Assembly (NCBI RefSeq): GCF_029227915.1
Contig: NC_079881.1
Location: forward strand, 12,873,501-12,937,500
Direction: 5' to 3'
Source: Hydractinia symbiolongicarpus
Taxonomy: Eukaryota > Cnidaria > Hydrozoa > Anthoathecata > Hydractiniidae
DNA: 64,000 nucleotides
Shown here: in pieces, positions 43,835-54,423 of the stretch
How the letters are laid out: each line of letters opens with the position of its first letter
How positions within the stretch are numbered: the first letter of the stretch is position 1
The notes under the pieces: generated by a model
Databases searched by the model: none
What the model was told of the DNA's origin: nothing
Seen by the model: the letters and a program-made list of their open reading frames with translations, nothing else
Position numbers and translations under genes: made by a program

Positions 43835-46800
43835 ATGAGTTGGTTCAGGAATGCAATTAGCAAACTATATAGCACCGTATCAGCACCGGTGGCAGCAACT
43901 CGCGACGCCCTTGCGGATCGACTACAGAGTGTGCGGGACACCGTTGCATTCTATTACAACAACGCAAAGGAACAAATTTCGGGAGGGACAACACTTCACG
44001 ACGAGATCGAACAGGAGGCAAGGGAAGACTACACGGAGGATATTCAGGACCCCGAGGACGATATCCAGATGCTGGAGGATGGAAATAGGATCAAAACATG
44101 GCGGTTCGGCAAGCATTTGACCAACCTCTAAAGGACGCGATTATCCAAAAAATTACACCACACGTGGACATGCGCGTTAAGGTTGTGTACAGCTTTGGCT
44201 GTCATATTTACAAGGGTGGGGGCGATGTGTCTGATTACCACAAAACTAAAAGCCCGGTCTTTGTCAAGTATAGAGGAAATCGAAGCGTTCGTAGAAGAAT
44301 GCGAAATGATGCGCCTCGATCTGGAGGATCACGAGTTTTGGACCAAGGCTTATTTACCACCTGTTAGGACCACTGCGACCCCGGGAGCGTATGAAGGCAA
44401 AATTATATTCGATCACGTACAGATTAAGGTGATAAGCACACGTGAACGCCTCTTGGGATGCGGCCCTCTCCCGGGCTGGCTGCGAAAAAAGAGGTGCATA
44501 TACGCCAAGGACGGTGGAAAAGAACGAACAGACAACTAATGCTTTTGGAGATGCCTAGCCGTAAAAGAGAGGGCCAACGTAGCAAGGGTAAAAGAACGTC
44601 TAACGAAGACAGCTCTCATATTAGTTCGAAAGTACCACGGGGACCCTAAGCTTAAGCGTAAGGACGTCGGGCCTACGAGGCTGGTGGATCTGGAGGGCGT
44701 TGCCAAGCAATTCAAGATCAACGTCAGAGTCTTTGAACCCAGGACAAAATCTGAGAAAGCGACTCGTCTATGGTCAAAGGCAGTACAAAAAGGGTTTAGA
44801 CACTATCAATCTTCGTATGCTGGTCGGGCACTGTTTTTACATCAAGGATTTAGATGTGCTGACCCAACACTGGCAATGCGAGGTATGCGGGCTTTTACCG
44901 AGGTTTGGAATCTCACGCGGCATAAAAGGAACGAATGTGAGGGCGTCAAGACGACGATCATTTGGAAAGTTGGGAAGGTGAAACGTATGCCGAGCAAGGC
45001 GGAGAAGGTTTTTTATGATGAGGGGTATAGCTACAATGCCTCAAAATGGATAGAAAACATGTCAAAGCAAACCGGAAGACATATTCATCATGCCCTATGT
45101 GGTCATGGTGGTGAACGTGTTATCCGTGAGGATAAAAAGGAGTTAAAAGTTGACGGCTATGAGCCTGTCACAAAAACCGTATACGAGTACAACGGTTGCA
45201 AATGGCACGGATGCTGCTGTCGGCCCGAGAGAACCGAGGCGGACAAGGCCCATTACACTGAAACCCTGTCCAAGGAAAGGATGATACGAGAAAAGGGCTA
45301 CAACAACGTCAAAGCTTGGGAATGTGAAAAACCACCCAAAATCAAGAGGTACTTTCAGAAGGAATTCAGACCATATTCCCACTACCTGGTATTTGATTTC
45401 GAAGCTCTCCTATCACCTTTAAATTATCAGCAAACCCCGATCTAACATACCTTTCGAGACATATTCCGGTAAGTGTTGGTATTGCCGATAGTTTGAATAG
45501 CCACCCGACGTTCATTGAGCACGAAAATCCTAAGATCCTGGTTAAACGGTTTGTGAAAGAGGTCGAGAGAATGTACCCGAAGCCTGACGACTTTCACATG
45601 CTCTCCAAAAAGAACCGGGGATTGTGGGATGAGTGGGTAAATCAAGTAGCTGTAATAGCTTTAATTCTGGCAAGTACGACATCAATCTGATCAAGCGGTA
45701 TTTTGTTGAAGAGATTGCGCAAGGCGATAAGATCAAGGTGGCGAAAAAAGATAAGGACTACATGTTCCTCACTACCTCAAGATTTAAATTTCTAGATATT
45801 AAAAATTCCCTTGCCCCCAGCCTAAGCTATGTCGGTGGGTGCAAGTCGTTGGAATGTAAGCCCGAAAAGCTCATGTTTCCATATGAATTGTTGACGTGCC
45901 ACGAGAAGCTGAACCATGTTGGGCCTGTGGCTCACGAGGACTTTTATAGTCGTCTAAGTGGGAAAAACACACTATCCGGCGAAGAGTACGAGACATTCCG
46001 CTCCGAGTCTTACAGGCAAGGCTGTGTCACCATGATGGATTGGTTGCTTGAGTACAACTTAGCCGACATGGAACCGTTCATTGAAGGCGTGAATAAGACG
46101 AGGTTGCAATATTACGATGATGAAATCAATATTTTGAAGGACGCAGTCAGTATTCCAGGCGTGTTGATGCGCTACGTAATGAACATGTCTCTACGGCTAA
46201 ACCCAAAGCTAGAGCTATACGCTCCGGGAGACCCATGTAGGCATAGGTGTAAGGACTCTTGCTATAGCAAGACTTGTAAGGCCTGCAAGGAGGTACGGAA
46301 AACATGTGAAAAATGTACGCGGAATGAGGCCTACGACCTTTTGCGGACAAGGATGGTGGGCGGTCCTGCGATCGTATTGTGTAGATACCACGAACGAGAC
46401 GTGACGGGTATCAGATCTCACATGTACGGCGAACCCCACAAGTGCAAGACGATTCTAGGGTATGAAGCAAACATGCTGTACCCAAGTACCCTTATGCAGA
46501 ACTTTCCTTGTGAAAAGGAACAGTTTATCAAGGTGGCCACATCGGCACATAACTTAGAGCTACTGGCGCGGGGTGTGATGGAAGGATCGTTGTTTGGGTT
46601 TGCCCAGGTTGATATCGAGGTACCCCAAAATCTGCGCGAAAGGTTTAGTGAAATGGCTCCCCTGTTTGTCGTCAAGGAAATACCTGATGATCAAATCCCC
46701 GGGCACATGCACGAATACTTAAAAACTACGGGCCGCAAGCGTTATCCGGGAACACGTAAGCTTTTGGGTTTGATGAGAGCCGAAAAAATCCTACTGTATA

Positions 46801-47684
46801 CCTCTGTGCTAAAATGGTACCTTAACCATGGGCTAAAGGTTACTGCCTTTCACCAGTTCCTCAAGTACGCCCGAGGTAGGTCCTTTGCCTGGTTCCCGGA
46901 GGAGATTGCCAATGCACGACGACATGTTGATAAGGACCCCGACAAACGTATTGCGGGGGATACGGCAAAGTTGAAAGGCAACTCGTTCTGCAGGAAGATG
47001 ATTGAAGATTTGCCTAGGCATGCAAATACTACATTTACAAGGGATGAAACAGAGGTTGATGCAGCCCTGCGGAGCCCGTACCTGGAGGACCTTGAAGAGA
47101 TTGGGAATGCGTATGAGGTAAGAAGGGGAAAGCACAAATGTACTATCGATAGAACTTACCAGTGTGGTATCGCGGTATATCAACTAGCCAAGCTTTGGAT
47201 GTTGGAATTTTACTATGATTTTCTTGACAAGTACGTGGATCGTCGGGACTTCGAGTATACTTATATGGACACCGACAGTGCATATTTTGCCTTTTCTGGG
47301 GAAGAGTTACGAGATGTCATTCGTCCCGAACTGCTTGACGAGTATGATGAGGATGTAAAAAACTGGCTTGTCAGCGATAAATACTCGAGTCGAACAGACG
47401 GGTTATTTAAGGCGGAATTTATTGGGTTTCGGATGATTGCTCTGACAGCTAAATGCTACTTTGTTGAAGGTAAGGACGGCACCAAATTCTCATGTAAGGG
47501 CATGTCAAAGAGACAAAATGCTGTGACCTGGGGTTTGGACATGGACATGGCCAAAAACGTAGGTTTTCGGGTACAAGAGCAGGGCATGATCACGTACGAA
47601 CAAAACAAGCTCGGGCTCTCGCCGTTTTATGACAAAAGAGTCGTACATGACGATGGTGTACATACCTCTCCGCTTGCGGTTTAA
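43835..47684 (+). pseudogene. Protein-primed family B DNA polymerase (pPolB), lineage 1
   Basis: An N-terminal region begins MSWFRNAISKLYSTVSAP at 43,835, a start shared with other Polinton polymerase polyproteins as I remember them. Exonuclease-type motifs are FDFEAL (near 45,403) and a NSGKYDINLIKRYF segment (near 45,665). Polymerase motifs in the last 683 residues are YEANMLYPS (motif A; Glu stands where Asp is usual), KLKGNSFCRKM (motif B) and YMDTDSAYF (motif C, near 47,264). The C-terminus ends KLGLSPFYDKRVVHDDGVHT, typical of the lineage. Frameshifts occur near 44,100, 44,500, 44,650 and between 45,445 and 45,690. It would replicate the element using a terminal-protein primer. Confidence 0.85.
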
Positions 47685-47694
47685 TGGAATAAAA

Positions 47695-48273
47695 ATGGAA
47701 GTGTGTTTGTATATTGCGGTAATACTACCGTATGCTCTGATCGCATTTTGCTTCCTCAGATATCAACTACTAATGAAAAGGATGTCTGATATTACACAAG
47801 TCTTTGACAATGCCCCTGCAGAATATGAAAATATTGAAAAGCCTATTGATAAACGTCAAATTTTAAAGGAGGCCTTACTCAAAGGTAAAGGGCATCTCCT
47901 ACCTAAAAAATGTACAGAAGGGTTCATTGACAAGGCCTCGGAGGAGGCAATCGACAAGGTCCATGCAGAGTACGTACAACGCGAATTACAGGAAGAAGGG
48001 AAGAAGACGGCAAAAGTACTGTCTACACACATGATTAGCTTATATGCCAATATGATTGGCAACTTTGTGAATATCGACAGTGTCGAGGAACTGCGAAAGG
48101 ATATCGAGGAAGACCCCATAATCCGCGACTCCATGACAGATCTAGGTATCCTTGTATACTGTACTATTGGGAGGTGTTTAGCCCCGCTGCTTGTAGCAGG
48201 CCATACGGCTCGGCATATGAAGAAAAGAAGGAGGTGGATGAGGCGGAGACGGTGCTATAAGATAAATGAGTGA
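47695..48273 (+). CDS. Conserved Polinton membrane protein, 192 aa
   Basis: An N-terminal hydrophobic helix (LYIAVILPYALIAFCFL) is followed by a charged, helical domain with PIDKRQILKEALLKGKGHLLPK, and by a second hydrophobic stretch, LGILVYCTIGRCLAPLLVAG, before a basic tail. It is intact. The start at 47,695 is preferred because the Polinton B relative (63,494 down) starts at the same place. The gene follows the polymerase stop by 10 bases (TGGAATAAAA) and overlaps the next ATG at 48,266. Function unknown; a virion membrane or scaffold role is only a guess. Confidence 0.75.
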   Translation: MEVCLYIAVILPYALIAFCFLRYQLLMKRMSDITQVFDNAPAEYENIEKPIDKRQILKEALLKGKGHLLPKKCTEGFIDKASEEAIDKVHAEYVQRELQEEGKKTAKVLSTHMISLYANMIGNFVNIDSVEELRKDIEEDPIIRDSMTDLGILVYCTIGRCLAPLLVAGHTARHMKKRRRWMRRRRCYKINE

Positions 48274-48684
48274 GCAGGAAGAGAAAAAAGAAGAAGAGAG
48301 TATCATTACAAAGCCCCAAAACATCCTGGAAGGGTTGCGCAGGGACACAAGTTGGCAGCACTGATGAAGAAGAGGAAGGAAGAAATGAAGCAACAACAGG
48401 GTACTGTAGAGCCTGCGGTTAAAACCTCTTCTGGAGATAGTTCTATACGGTCGGTTCACATCTATGAGGTCGGAACTTTGGCTGTGCTTTCCATAGGCGT
48501 CGGGGCTTGGTATATGTTTAGCAAACAAACCCCAAAACCCCACACCAGAGCCCCAACAGGGGAAACAGGACAAAAACCAGCCAAATATCGATTTTTTCAA
48601 AATGCAGTAATAATAAAATGTGTGCAAGCAGCGTTAACCCAAAAGAAAAGGAGATTTAAGATATGCTTTACGAGACAGCTGTAG
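48266..48684 (+). pseudogene. Small coiled-coil and membrane protein, frameshifted
   Basis: The ATG at 48,266 overlaps the previous stop. A Glu/Lys-rich start (MSEQEEKKEEESIITKPQN) breaks near 48,345 and continues in the next frame with ALMKKRKEEMKQQQ and one hydrophobic helix, GTLAVLSIGVGAWYMF. No family is recognised. Polinton B has no counterpart at this position. Confidence 0.45.
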
Positions 48685-48872
48685 ACCTTGTTTTCACCTT
48701 TGCCTATGTCATGGCAAGTAAAATTTTTTTTGACATAACGAGGCCCTCCACCAAGATGGACACTAGCGATGTAATTAAGATGGTTGCCTAATTTTCAGCA
48801 GGGAGAGCAAGTCGCGAAATGGCCGTATCCAAAGGGTGGTTGCCCGCCAGCATCGTGCCTAAACAAAAATAA
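48663..48872 (+). CDS. Small hydrophobic protein (43 aa, possibly 69 with one stop)
   Basis: The frame MLYETAVDLVFTFAYVMASK is one membrane-type helix, with a TAA at 48,789; the same frame then stays open to 48,872, and its final TAA touches the next ATG. The position between two Polinton genes and the tight junctions support it. Function unknown. Confidence 0.35.
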
Positions 48873-49694
48873 ATGTCCAGTAATAATTCGTGTTTTGTCC
48901 CTAGGGGCAAAAACGAGTTAATCTGGAAGGAACCAAGAGCTGTCAAGAATGTAAGCACTTTTTATCTTTGGACAGTTTCAAGATCAAGCGTAACGCTCAA
49001 CTAACAAAAATATGCATCAAATGTCTCTATGTCAACAAGTCGTCAAAGAAACGCAACAGGTGCCCACATCAAAGAGTGAGATCCAAGTGCAAAGAATGTG
49101 GGGGAAGTGAAATATACCCCCATCAAAGGGTGAGATCCCAATGTAAAGAGTGCAAAGGTGGGCAGAATTGACCCCATATAAAAAGGAGATCCTATTGCAA
49201 AGAGTGCGGGGGAAGTCAATTATGCCCCCATCAAAGGGAGAGGACCTATTGTAAGGATTGCAGGGGAAGCAGGATTTGTAAGCATGAAAGGATAAGATCA
49301 AAGTGTAAGAAATGTGGGGGTGGACGCATCTGCCATCATGAAAAACATAGAACAATATGCCCCATTTGCAACCCTGCTGGACATCTCACTAATGTTGTAA
49401 GAAGCCGAACCCACAATTCCTTGAAGGAAAACAATGAGCTGAGCTCCCAGGATTATCTAGGTTGCGATATCGCTATCCTGCGAACCCATATTAAAGCCCA
49501 GTTTGTTAAGGGTATGACCTGGGACAATTTTGGAGGTGGTGGCATATAGATCATAGAATCCCACTTAAATATCGGGAAAATGGTGCATCCCCATCGCTTG
49601 CCGAGGTGGCGAAAAGGCTGCACTACACCAACACGCAACCTATGTAGTAGGCAAGCGAAAATATAGCCAAGGGTAACCGTTTCGTCTCCGAATA
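48873..49694 (+). pseudogene. HNH endonuclease with six-unit zinc-ribbon-like array
   Basis: After a CQECKHFLSLDSFKI start come six units of about 17 residues of the type CPHQRVRSKCKECGGS (49,050-49,370). A YLGCDIAILRTHIKAQF segment with GMTWDNFG follows, and then, in the next frame, WHIDH (49,540-49,554) with an IPLKYRENG continuation and a ...ENIAKGNRF tail. This order, Cys/His repeats then LGC...MTWDN...WHIDH, is the HNH family I know from giant viruses and algae, where it is thought to be a mobile nuclease. Breaks: a frameshift near 48,960, a TGA at about 49,168, a frameshift near 49,535 and two stops near 49,640. Polinton B lacks the gene. Confidence 0.7.
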
Positions 49695-49712
49695 GCCACC
49701 ACAAACAATAAA

Positions 49713-50211
49713 AATGAACATAAGATGTTGTCGAGTATGTAAGCAGCTATTGGCACCACACAAATTTAAAATTAGGGGCAATACTTTAACTAAAAGCTGC
49801 ATGGCCTGCCTTGCTAAGGCCAAGGAAAGGCGGGCTGTAGCAAATAGGGATATCGTTGAACACCCCTAGCTGGATCCCTCTGGTATCGATAAACAAATTC
49901 GAGGTGTTCAACAGAATTAAAACTGCCCCATTCTGTATGACTTAGTTGCATACGACATTATACCCCGAAACATCGAACTTATCGGAGAGAGCCCCGAGAA
50001 GGCAAGGCTCATGGAGAGGTATGGCAATGCATTAAGATGCCTGCAAGGTAAGTTAATATATACTCCACCACCCCTCGAATATAAGGCTCAAGAGACCAAA
50101 CTCTGCCATGCCTTTCGAGGGTCTTTGGTGAATAAACACGGGGGTATATTAATATGTTCGAGCTGTGGTGCCGTGTACCCAAAAATTAATAATAGAAAGT
50201 GGTCTTATTGA
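49713..50211 (+). pseudogene. Conserved Polinton zinc-binding protein
   Basis: The start MNIRCCRVCKQLLAPHKFKI, with a second CMAC pair, resembles a zinc ribbon, and the end ICSSCGAVYPK supplies another CxxC. An IELIGESPEKARLMERYGNA segment is shared with the Polinton B version (62,727-62,206), which starts MESERCRGCKKLL. A TAG at 49,867 and a frameshift before 50,011 break it. The gene ends TGA-AATAAA-ATG into the ATPase gene, suggesting tight coupling. Function unknown. Confidence 0.6.
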
Positions 50212-50217
50212 AATAAA

Positions 50218-50811
50218 ATGAATATTGTGGGTGACTCCCACACGGCAATATTTACAGGTCCGACGTCCTGTGGTAAGACACAAGGTGTTTTGAACCTGCT
50301 TAAGCATGTGTATAAGGGACACTATCACAATATAGTGATACTTTGCCCTACCCTACGGTGGAATGCAACCTATTTGGAGAGGGCATCGCTCTGGCGTGAC
50401 GACTACGTGTTCCTTAAAGACCCCAAGGACCAACTTTTCGAATGGGTCCAAAAATTATTCTCATTATTAGCAGGAAAGGACACCTTGTTTGTAGTCGATG
50501 ATTGTATAGCGAACGAGGATTTCGACAAGCGGAGACAGTCCCTGCTTGAGCTTGCTATTTCGGGAAGGCATCGCAAACATAGTTTGTGGCTCTTAACCCA
50601 AAGCTACAGTACCCTTCCAAAGAATCTTCGGAGGCAGAAGAAACAGCTCTTCCTCTGGTACCCTCACGAACGTAGCGACATGAGGCTAATTGACGAAGAG
50701 AGGAACCTAATAACAGACTGGGACGAGATCAAAGTTGAGCTGAAAAAATCAAAACGCGCTTGCTTGTATGTAAGGCTCGAGCACCCAAGGACTTTGGGTA
50801 TTTTGGATTGA
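50218..50811 (+). CDS. FtsK/HerA-type genome packaging ATPase
   Basis: The 197-residue frame is intact. Walker A is GPTSCGKT (residues about 14-21), Walker B is LFVVDD (about 90-95), and LWLLTQSY (about 121-128) supplies the sensor glutamine typical of A32-like packaging ATPases. The length is normal for Polintons. It would translocate DNA into a capsid. The copy in Polinton B is internally rearranged. The start is fixed by the AATAAA-ATG junction and by the B homolog. Confidence 0.88.
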   Translation: MNIVGDSHTAIFTGPTSCGKTQGVLNLLKHVYKGHYHNIVILCPTLRWNATYLERASLWRDDYVFLKDPKDQLFEWVQKLFSLLAGKDTLFVVDDCIANEDFDKRRQSLLELAISGRHRKHSLWLLTQSYSTLPKNLRRQKKQLFLWYPHERSDMRLIDEERNLITDWDEIKVELKKSKRACLYVRLEHPRTLGILD

Positions 50812-50852
50812 CCATGCCAAAAACCTCCGGCCTACGTTGATATATTAGAAAG

Positions 50853-51641
50853 ATGTCTCTTGCAACGATTGTTTATTTCCAAGGAAAACAAGTCAAATCA
50901 TTTTATGTCGATGATAAAGGTCAATGTATCGTGGCCTCTGATGTTTGGAGAGCCGCAGGGGCGGGAGTAACAGCCATCCAGCGATATGTTTCCGCCAAGT
51001 ATAAAATGCGGATAGGCGACGCCGGTATTCAGAAGGTGAACAGATCTGTCCACCTTCATTCAGACACGATTTTGCTGACCGAACCCGGCCTCTATTGTTT
51101 TCTGTTGAGATGTGGTCGACCTAATGCGGAACCCTTTTTGGAATGGGTCGTGGAAGAGGTGCTGCCCAGAGAAATCAAAAAACTTACTGCAGCAATCGAA
51201 GACAAGGATGCTAACATTGACATTCTCGAGAACGATCTTGACTCCAGGGACAGCCAACCCATGGTATTGGGGGATGAGCTCGAAGTACAGGCCAGGGAAA
51301 ATGCAAGGTTTAGAGAAAGACATGTACCCAATGCTTGGGACCCGGGCATTGATAACGTCATCATCATCCACCGTAAGCACAGCGTAGAGGACGATGACGA
51401 ATACCATCATCTTCCCTGCACGCGTCTTCAGAGGCGCAATACTAACAGGAAGAGATTGTGGTTCAGTGAAAATTACCCTGGCGCGGAGGAGATTGTCGTC
51501 GTCGACAACCCTAACGGCATACAAGCTTTTAATCGGTTTGAAGAGGAGGGTCATGTGGAACGTTTCGGAAACCATTTCAGGCTTATCGATCTTACCAGGG
51601 ATAACCTGTACGATTTGGGTGTTCCGTCATTGGGGGATTAG
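50853..51641 (+). CDS. Bro-family protein: BRO-N head, coiled coil, DUF3627-like tail
   Basis: Residues about 1-115 are a BRO-N domain: IVASDVWRAAGAGVTAIQRY, then TEPGLYCFLLRCGRPNAEPF and EWVVEEVLP. A coiled-coil linker follows (about 115-155, with DLDSRDSQPMVLGDELE). The C-terminal ~100 residues (FSENYPGAEEIVVVDNPNGI and FNRFEEEGHVERFGNHFRL) resemble the DUF3627-type tail of baculovirus and iridovirus Bro proteins. It is probably a DNA-binding regulator. The frame is intact. The Polinton B gene at the same place shares linker and tail but not the head. Confidence 0.8.
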   Translation: MSLATIVYFQGKQVKSFYVDDKGQCIVASDVWRAAGAGVTAIQRYVSAKYKMRIGDAGIQKVNRSVHLHSDTILLTEPGLYCFLLRCGRPNAEPFLEWVVEEVLPREIKKLTAAIEDKDANIDILENDLDSRDSQPMVLGDELEVQARENARFRERHVPNAWDPGIDNVIIIHRKHSVEDDDEYHHLPCTRLQRRNTNRKRLWFSENYPGAEEIVVVDNPNGIQAFNRFEEEGHVERFGNHFRLIDLTRDNLYDLGVPSLGD

Positions 51642-51736
51642 GCAGACGCCATTTTTTTCACAACCTGCAGGGGTAGTGAAAAAAACCTTTTTGACCCTTT
51701 CAGCTATATGTTAAAAGGTAGTGAAATTTCAAAAAG

Positions 51737-52249
51737 ATGGAAGCCTATGTACAAAAAAATCAAGTAAGAGGTTATGATATTTAGGTACCTGTGCTGCATT
51801 GCTGTATAAAGGCAGGATCAGTAACTGGTTATTGCCCTAGCTGCCTAGAAAATTTCAGGTATCGAAATGTAAAATACTATGAAGGTTTTAAATACCCCAC
51901 GGATGACGATCTTTTAGACAGGGTGGCATCAGGTGAAAAAGCATGGGCAACATTTGCAAGAAGCGAAATCGATGATGAGCTCGAGGATGATATTGAACGC
52001 CTAGGTCTCTATATTGTTTTGGTTAAGGAGAATAAGTATGGGGCACTCTGTTACGAGCTTATCAAAGATAAGGCGTTGAAGTTGTCGGATTTGGCTGATA
52101 TAGAAACAATAAGCAATATACTCAATTTTCCTATACTGGATAGGCGATTGATTGATATTGATTTGGATGGTAAAGAGTTGGAGGATGAACCCTTGGACGT
52201 ACTCCTGAAGATGCTTTACCACTCCTTCACATGTTTCGGCGGTACCTAA
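51737..52249 (+). pseudogene. Conserved Polinton protein of unknown function, one stop
   Basis: From ATG 51,737, MEAYVQKN, with an in-frame TAG at 51,782-51,784, then CCIKAGSVTGYCPSCL (a zinc-type Cys cluster), YYEGFKYPTDDDLLDRV, a DELEDDIERLGLYIV segment and KALKLSDLADIETISNILNF. The Polinton B homolog (60,578 down) shares nearly the same words, so the protein is constrained. I recognise no named family. It lies head-to-head at its 3' end with the integrase remnant. Confidence 0.6.
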
Positions 52250-52258
52250 ACATCCTCC

Positions 52259-52560
52259 GGAAAAAGCATCAGCTCTTTCGAGATGAAGCTTTTTTTGGGA
52301 CCATCCTTTAGGTATTATAAAAGACGACTATCCGTCACGATCCTATCCAACCTGTAAGAATGTTTGGTAAAAGTACAGCCCATCCTCGGGTAGGGGCTTC
52401 TCTTTGGGATATTCTTCGCTTTTTGCAAGTGGGACATCATCCAGCTTGATCGCATTATTGGGCTTTATGCCGATCATGGAAGTCTTGGTATTATTAAGGC
52501 TTTTGACGATGGTATACAAATGCTTGACCCAGGTGGTACTGGTCCCATAGGATGCTAAGG
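52259..52560 (-). pseudogene. Integrase C-terminal remnant in Polinton A
   Basis: The minus strand reads TTWVKHLYTIVKSLNNTKTS and EDGLYFY, matching the C-terminal part of the Polinton B integrase (TIWVKNLYTIMKGL, EDGLYLY). A short deletion and frameshift follow, and the D,D,E core upstream is absent. The breakpoint abuts a plus-strand fragment of another gene at about 52,556. Confidence 0.7.
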
Positions 52561-53269
52561 GGTAACCTGAAAAGCTTGATATATAAGATGATCCTATGCG
52601 ACAGCGAGATTAACAAGGCAGAGGGCAGGGTGAAAAAACTTGAAAAGCAGAAGGCCGGGGCAGACGAAGGACAGAAGGCTAATCTTGAAAAGGAGATAAA
52701 AAAGGCGAAGAAAGAGATTAAGGATCTGGATGATAAAAAGAAGGCTATAGGGGAAGCACATGGCATACTATCCACTGACATATACCCCCAGCTGAGGCAT
52801 ATTAAGAATCGCCGGAGATAACACAACTCTGCTTGAAAAATTGAGGATACTCTTCAGGGAACAGGGGATAGCCATAGCTAGTATAGTCTCTGCTATTAGG
52901 CTCCTGATAAGCACTATTGTACTCTCTGTTACAGGAGGGGGAGGTACAGCAGCAGGTGCCGCGGCGAGTGGTGAAAAAGGCTTTGTGGAGAAACAACTGG
53001 AAAGGCTCGGAAACTTCCTGAAATATCTAGCAGGCAAGGCAGGTGCTGCCCTACCAGGAATTATCGGTACGGTAGTCTCCTTCTTTCTGAGGGTGGCGTC
53101 AACCATCATTAAATACGCCGCAAAACATCTGTACATGGCCATTCGCAGGAGCTGCCGGGCTTGTCGTGCTATATGTGAAATAAGCCCCTATTTTTTTCGC
53201 AACCATATATATGCCAGCATTATAACAACCCCTATGGTGATTAATGAGACCTTTGTATCCTCGTGTTAG
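52552..53269 (+). pseudogene. Coiled-coil plus membrane-segment protein, C-terminal fragment
   Basis: A long charged coiled coil (KAEGRVKKLEKQKAG...KEIKKAKKEIKDLDDKKK) leads, after a frameshift near 52,815, to FREQGIAIASIVSAIRLLIS with a Gly-rich tract and LPGIIGTVVSFFLRVAS. I remember similar REQGI...GGGG...LPGIIG segments in many cnidarian predicted proteins linked to mobile elements. It replaces the integrase core and the 3' structural gene seen in Polinton B, so it likely came by rearrangement. Function unknown. Confidence 0.5.
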
Positions 53270-54404
53270 TTTGGTGGGGGTTGTTCGGGTATGGGAGACG
53301 ATGTTGTTGTTGTGGGGCCGGGAGGTGGTATGGTCCGTATGGTATGATCGGGGGCATGTATGGGAGGTGTAATAGGTGTTATATGCCTAGGGGTTGATTT
53401 GGCAGATGCCAAACGTCTTTGGGGGTAGGGTATGTATAGGAGGTGCGGCATTTCTTGCAACATGCTTGTTATTAAGATCACGCCTGATACCAATCATCGC
53501 ACTTGCAGGGGCAATCAGATTGTTGTTGTTATACCCTACAATTCTACCTATACGCAGATTCATGATGGAGGGCAACATGTACACGTGGTGCATGACAGCG
53601 AAGTTTACTGGGGTCCTTGCATACTGTAGTACCTTCTGAAATTCGGTGATGTCATGGCTTACATTCTCTTGACGTTTTACCATAGCCTCAAATTTCTGTA
53701 CCAGGATCTGCCTTGCCGTGTAGTTATCTACATCCGATAAGAGATGCTTTAGCACCTGCCTGGGACCCCAGTAAAAGTCTCACATAGACCCTGATGCTCT
53801 CACTTAGCTTGGTCAACCCTTCAGATGTTAGGTCTTGACTTGTTGGCATGATAAATTTGACCCAGTCCCCATCAACCTGCGGCCACCATCTACCATCTGT
53901 TAACGACGACATGACAGCCTTAAATTTATAGAACGCATCCGGATCTGCGTCGTATTCGCGGCATACCTGTGCATACCTGGAATGCGAGTATGGATTTTTG
54001 TACTGTGAGAACCCATCGTCGTACGGCATGGGGACCTTCATCCTTGCAAGAATACGACGCATGTCATAATAGATATGAAGCTTGAAGATGGAGTTGATAA
54101 GGGGTACCGAGCCTGTCATGTGTTTGGCACATATGCCTAATGCCGTGGTTGCGCAATGGATAGCGAAATTAACCTGAATATTCCAGTAGTCCAATGCTTG
54201 ACCCTTCCAATTTACATTAACAGGGTCATCAAGGTAGGTTGTTGGAACCCTTATAGGTTATTTGGTAAACTCCGGGAATACCACGGAAATATGGGAGTCC
54301 GTGCTCACGTACGGGTCCTGGTGCTCTAAAATTGTAACGCCAAGTGGCCATTCACCCCTGTTACTTTTATACTTTGCAGAGTGGTTGTATTGGTAGATGT
54401 TCAT
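53266..54404 (-). pseudogene. Polinton A structural-protein candidate (gene X)
   Basis: From ATG 54,404: MNIYQYNHSAKYKSNRGEW, then after an in-frame TAA near 54,258 DYWNIQVNFAIHCATTALGI, PLINSIFKLHIYYDMRRILA, MPYDDGFSQYKNPY, and SEGLTKLSESIRVYVRLLLG. A frameshift near 53,735 leads to EVLQYAR-like sequence and a proline/histidine-rich end. The homolog in Polinton B is at 57,125-58,155. Size, location and divergent pairing with the penton-like gene suggest a virion component; I cannot assign it to the double-jelly-roll capsid with confidence. Confidence 0.5.
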
Positions 54405-54423
54405 TTCTTTAAAACAAAAGGAT
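54405..54423. promoter_or_regulatory. 19-bp divergent spacer, imperfect palindrome
   Basis: TTCTTTAAAACAAAAGGAT separates the two start codons of gene X (minus) and the penton-like gene (plus). It is a decayed version of the perfect 18-bp palindrome at the same place in Polinton B (57,107-57,124). Confidence 0.5.

Noticed and set aside
51060-51575. 171-residue minus-strand frame opposite the Bro gene
   Set aside because: The plus strand encodes a clear BRO-N protein over the same bases; the antisense frame shows no family features.
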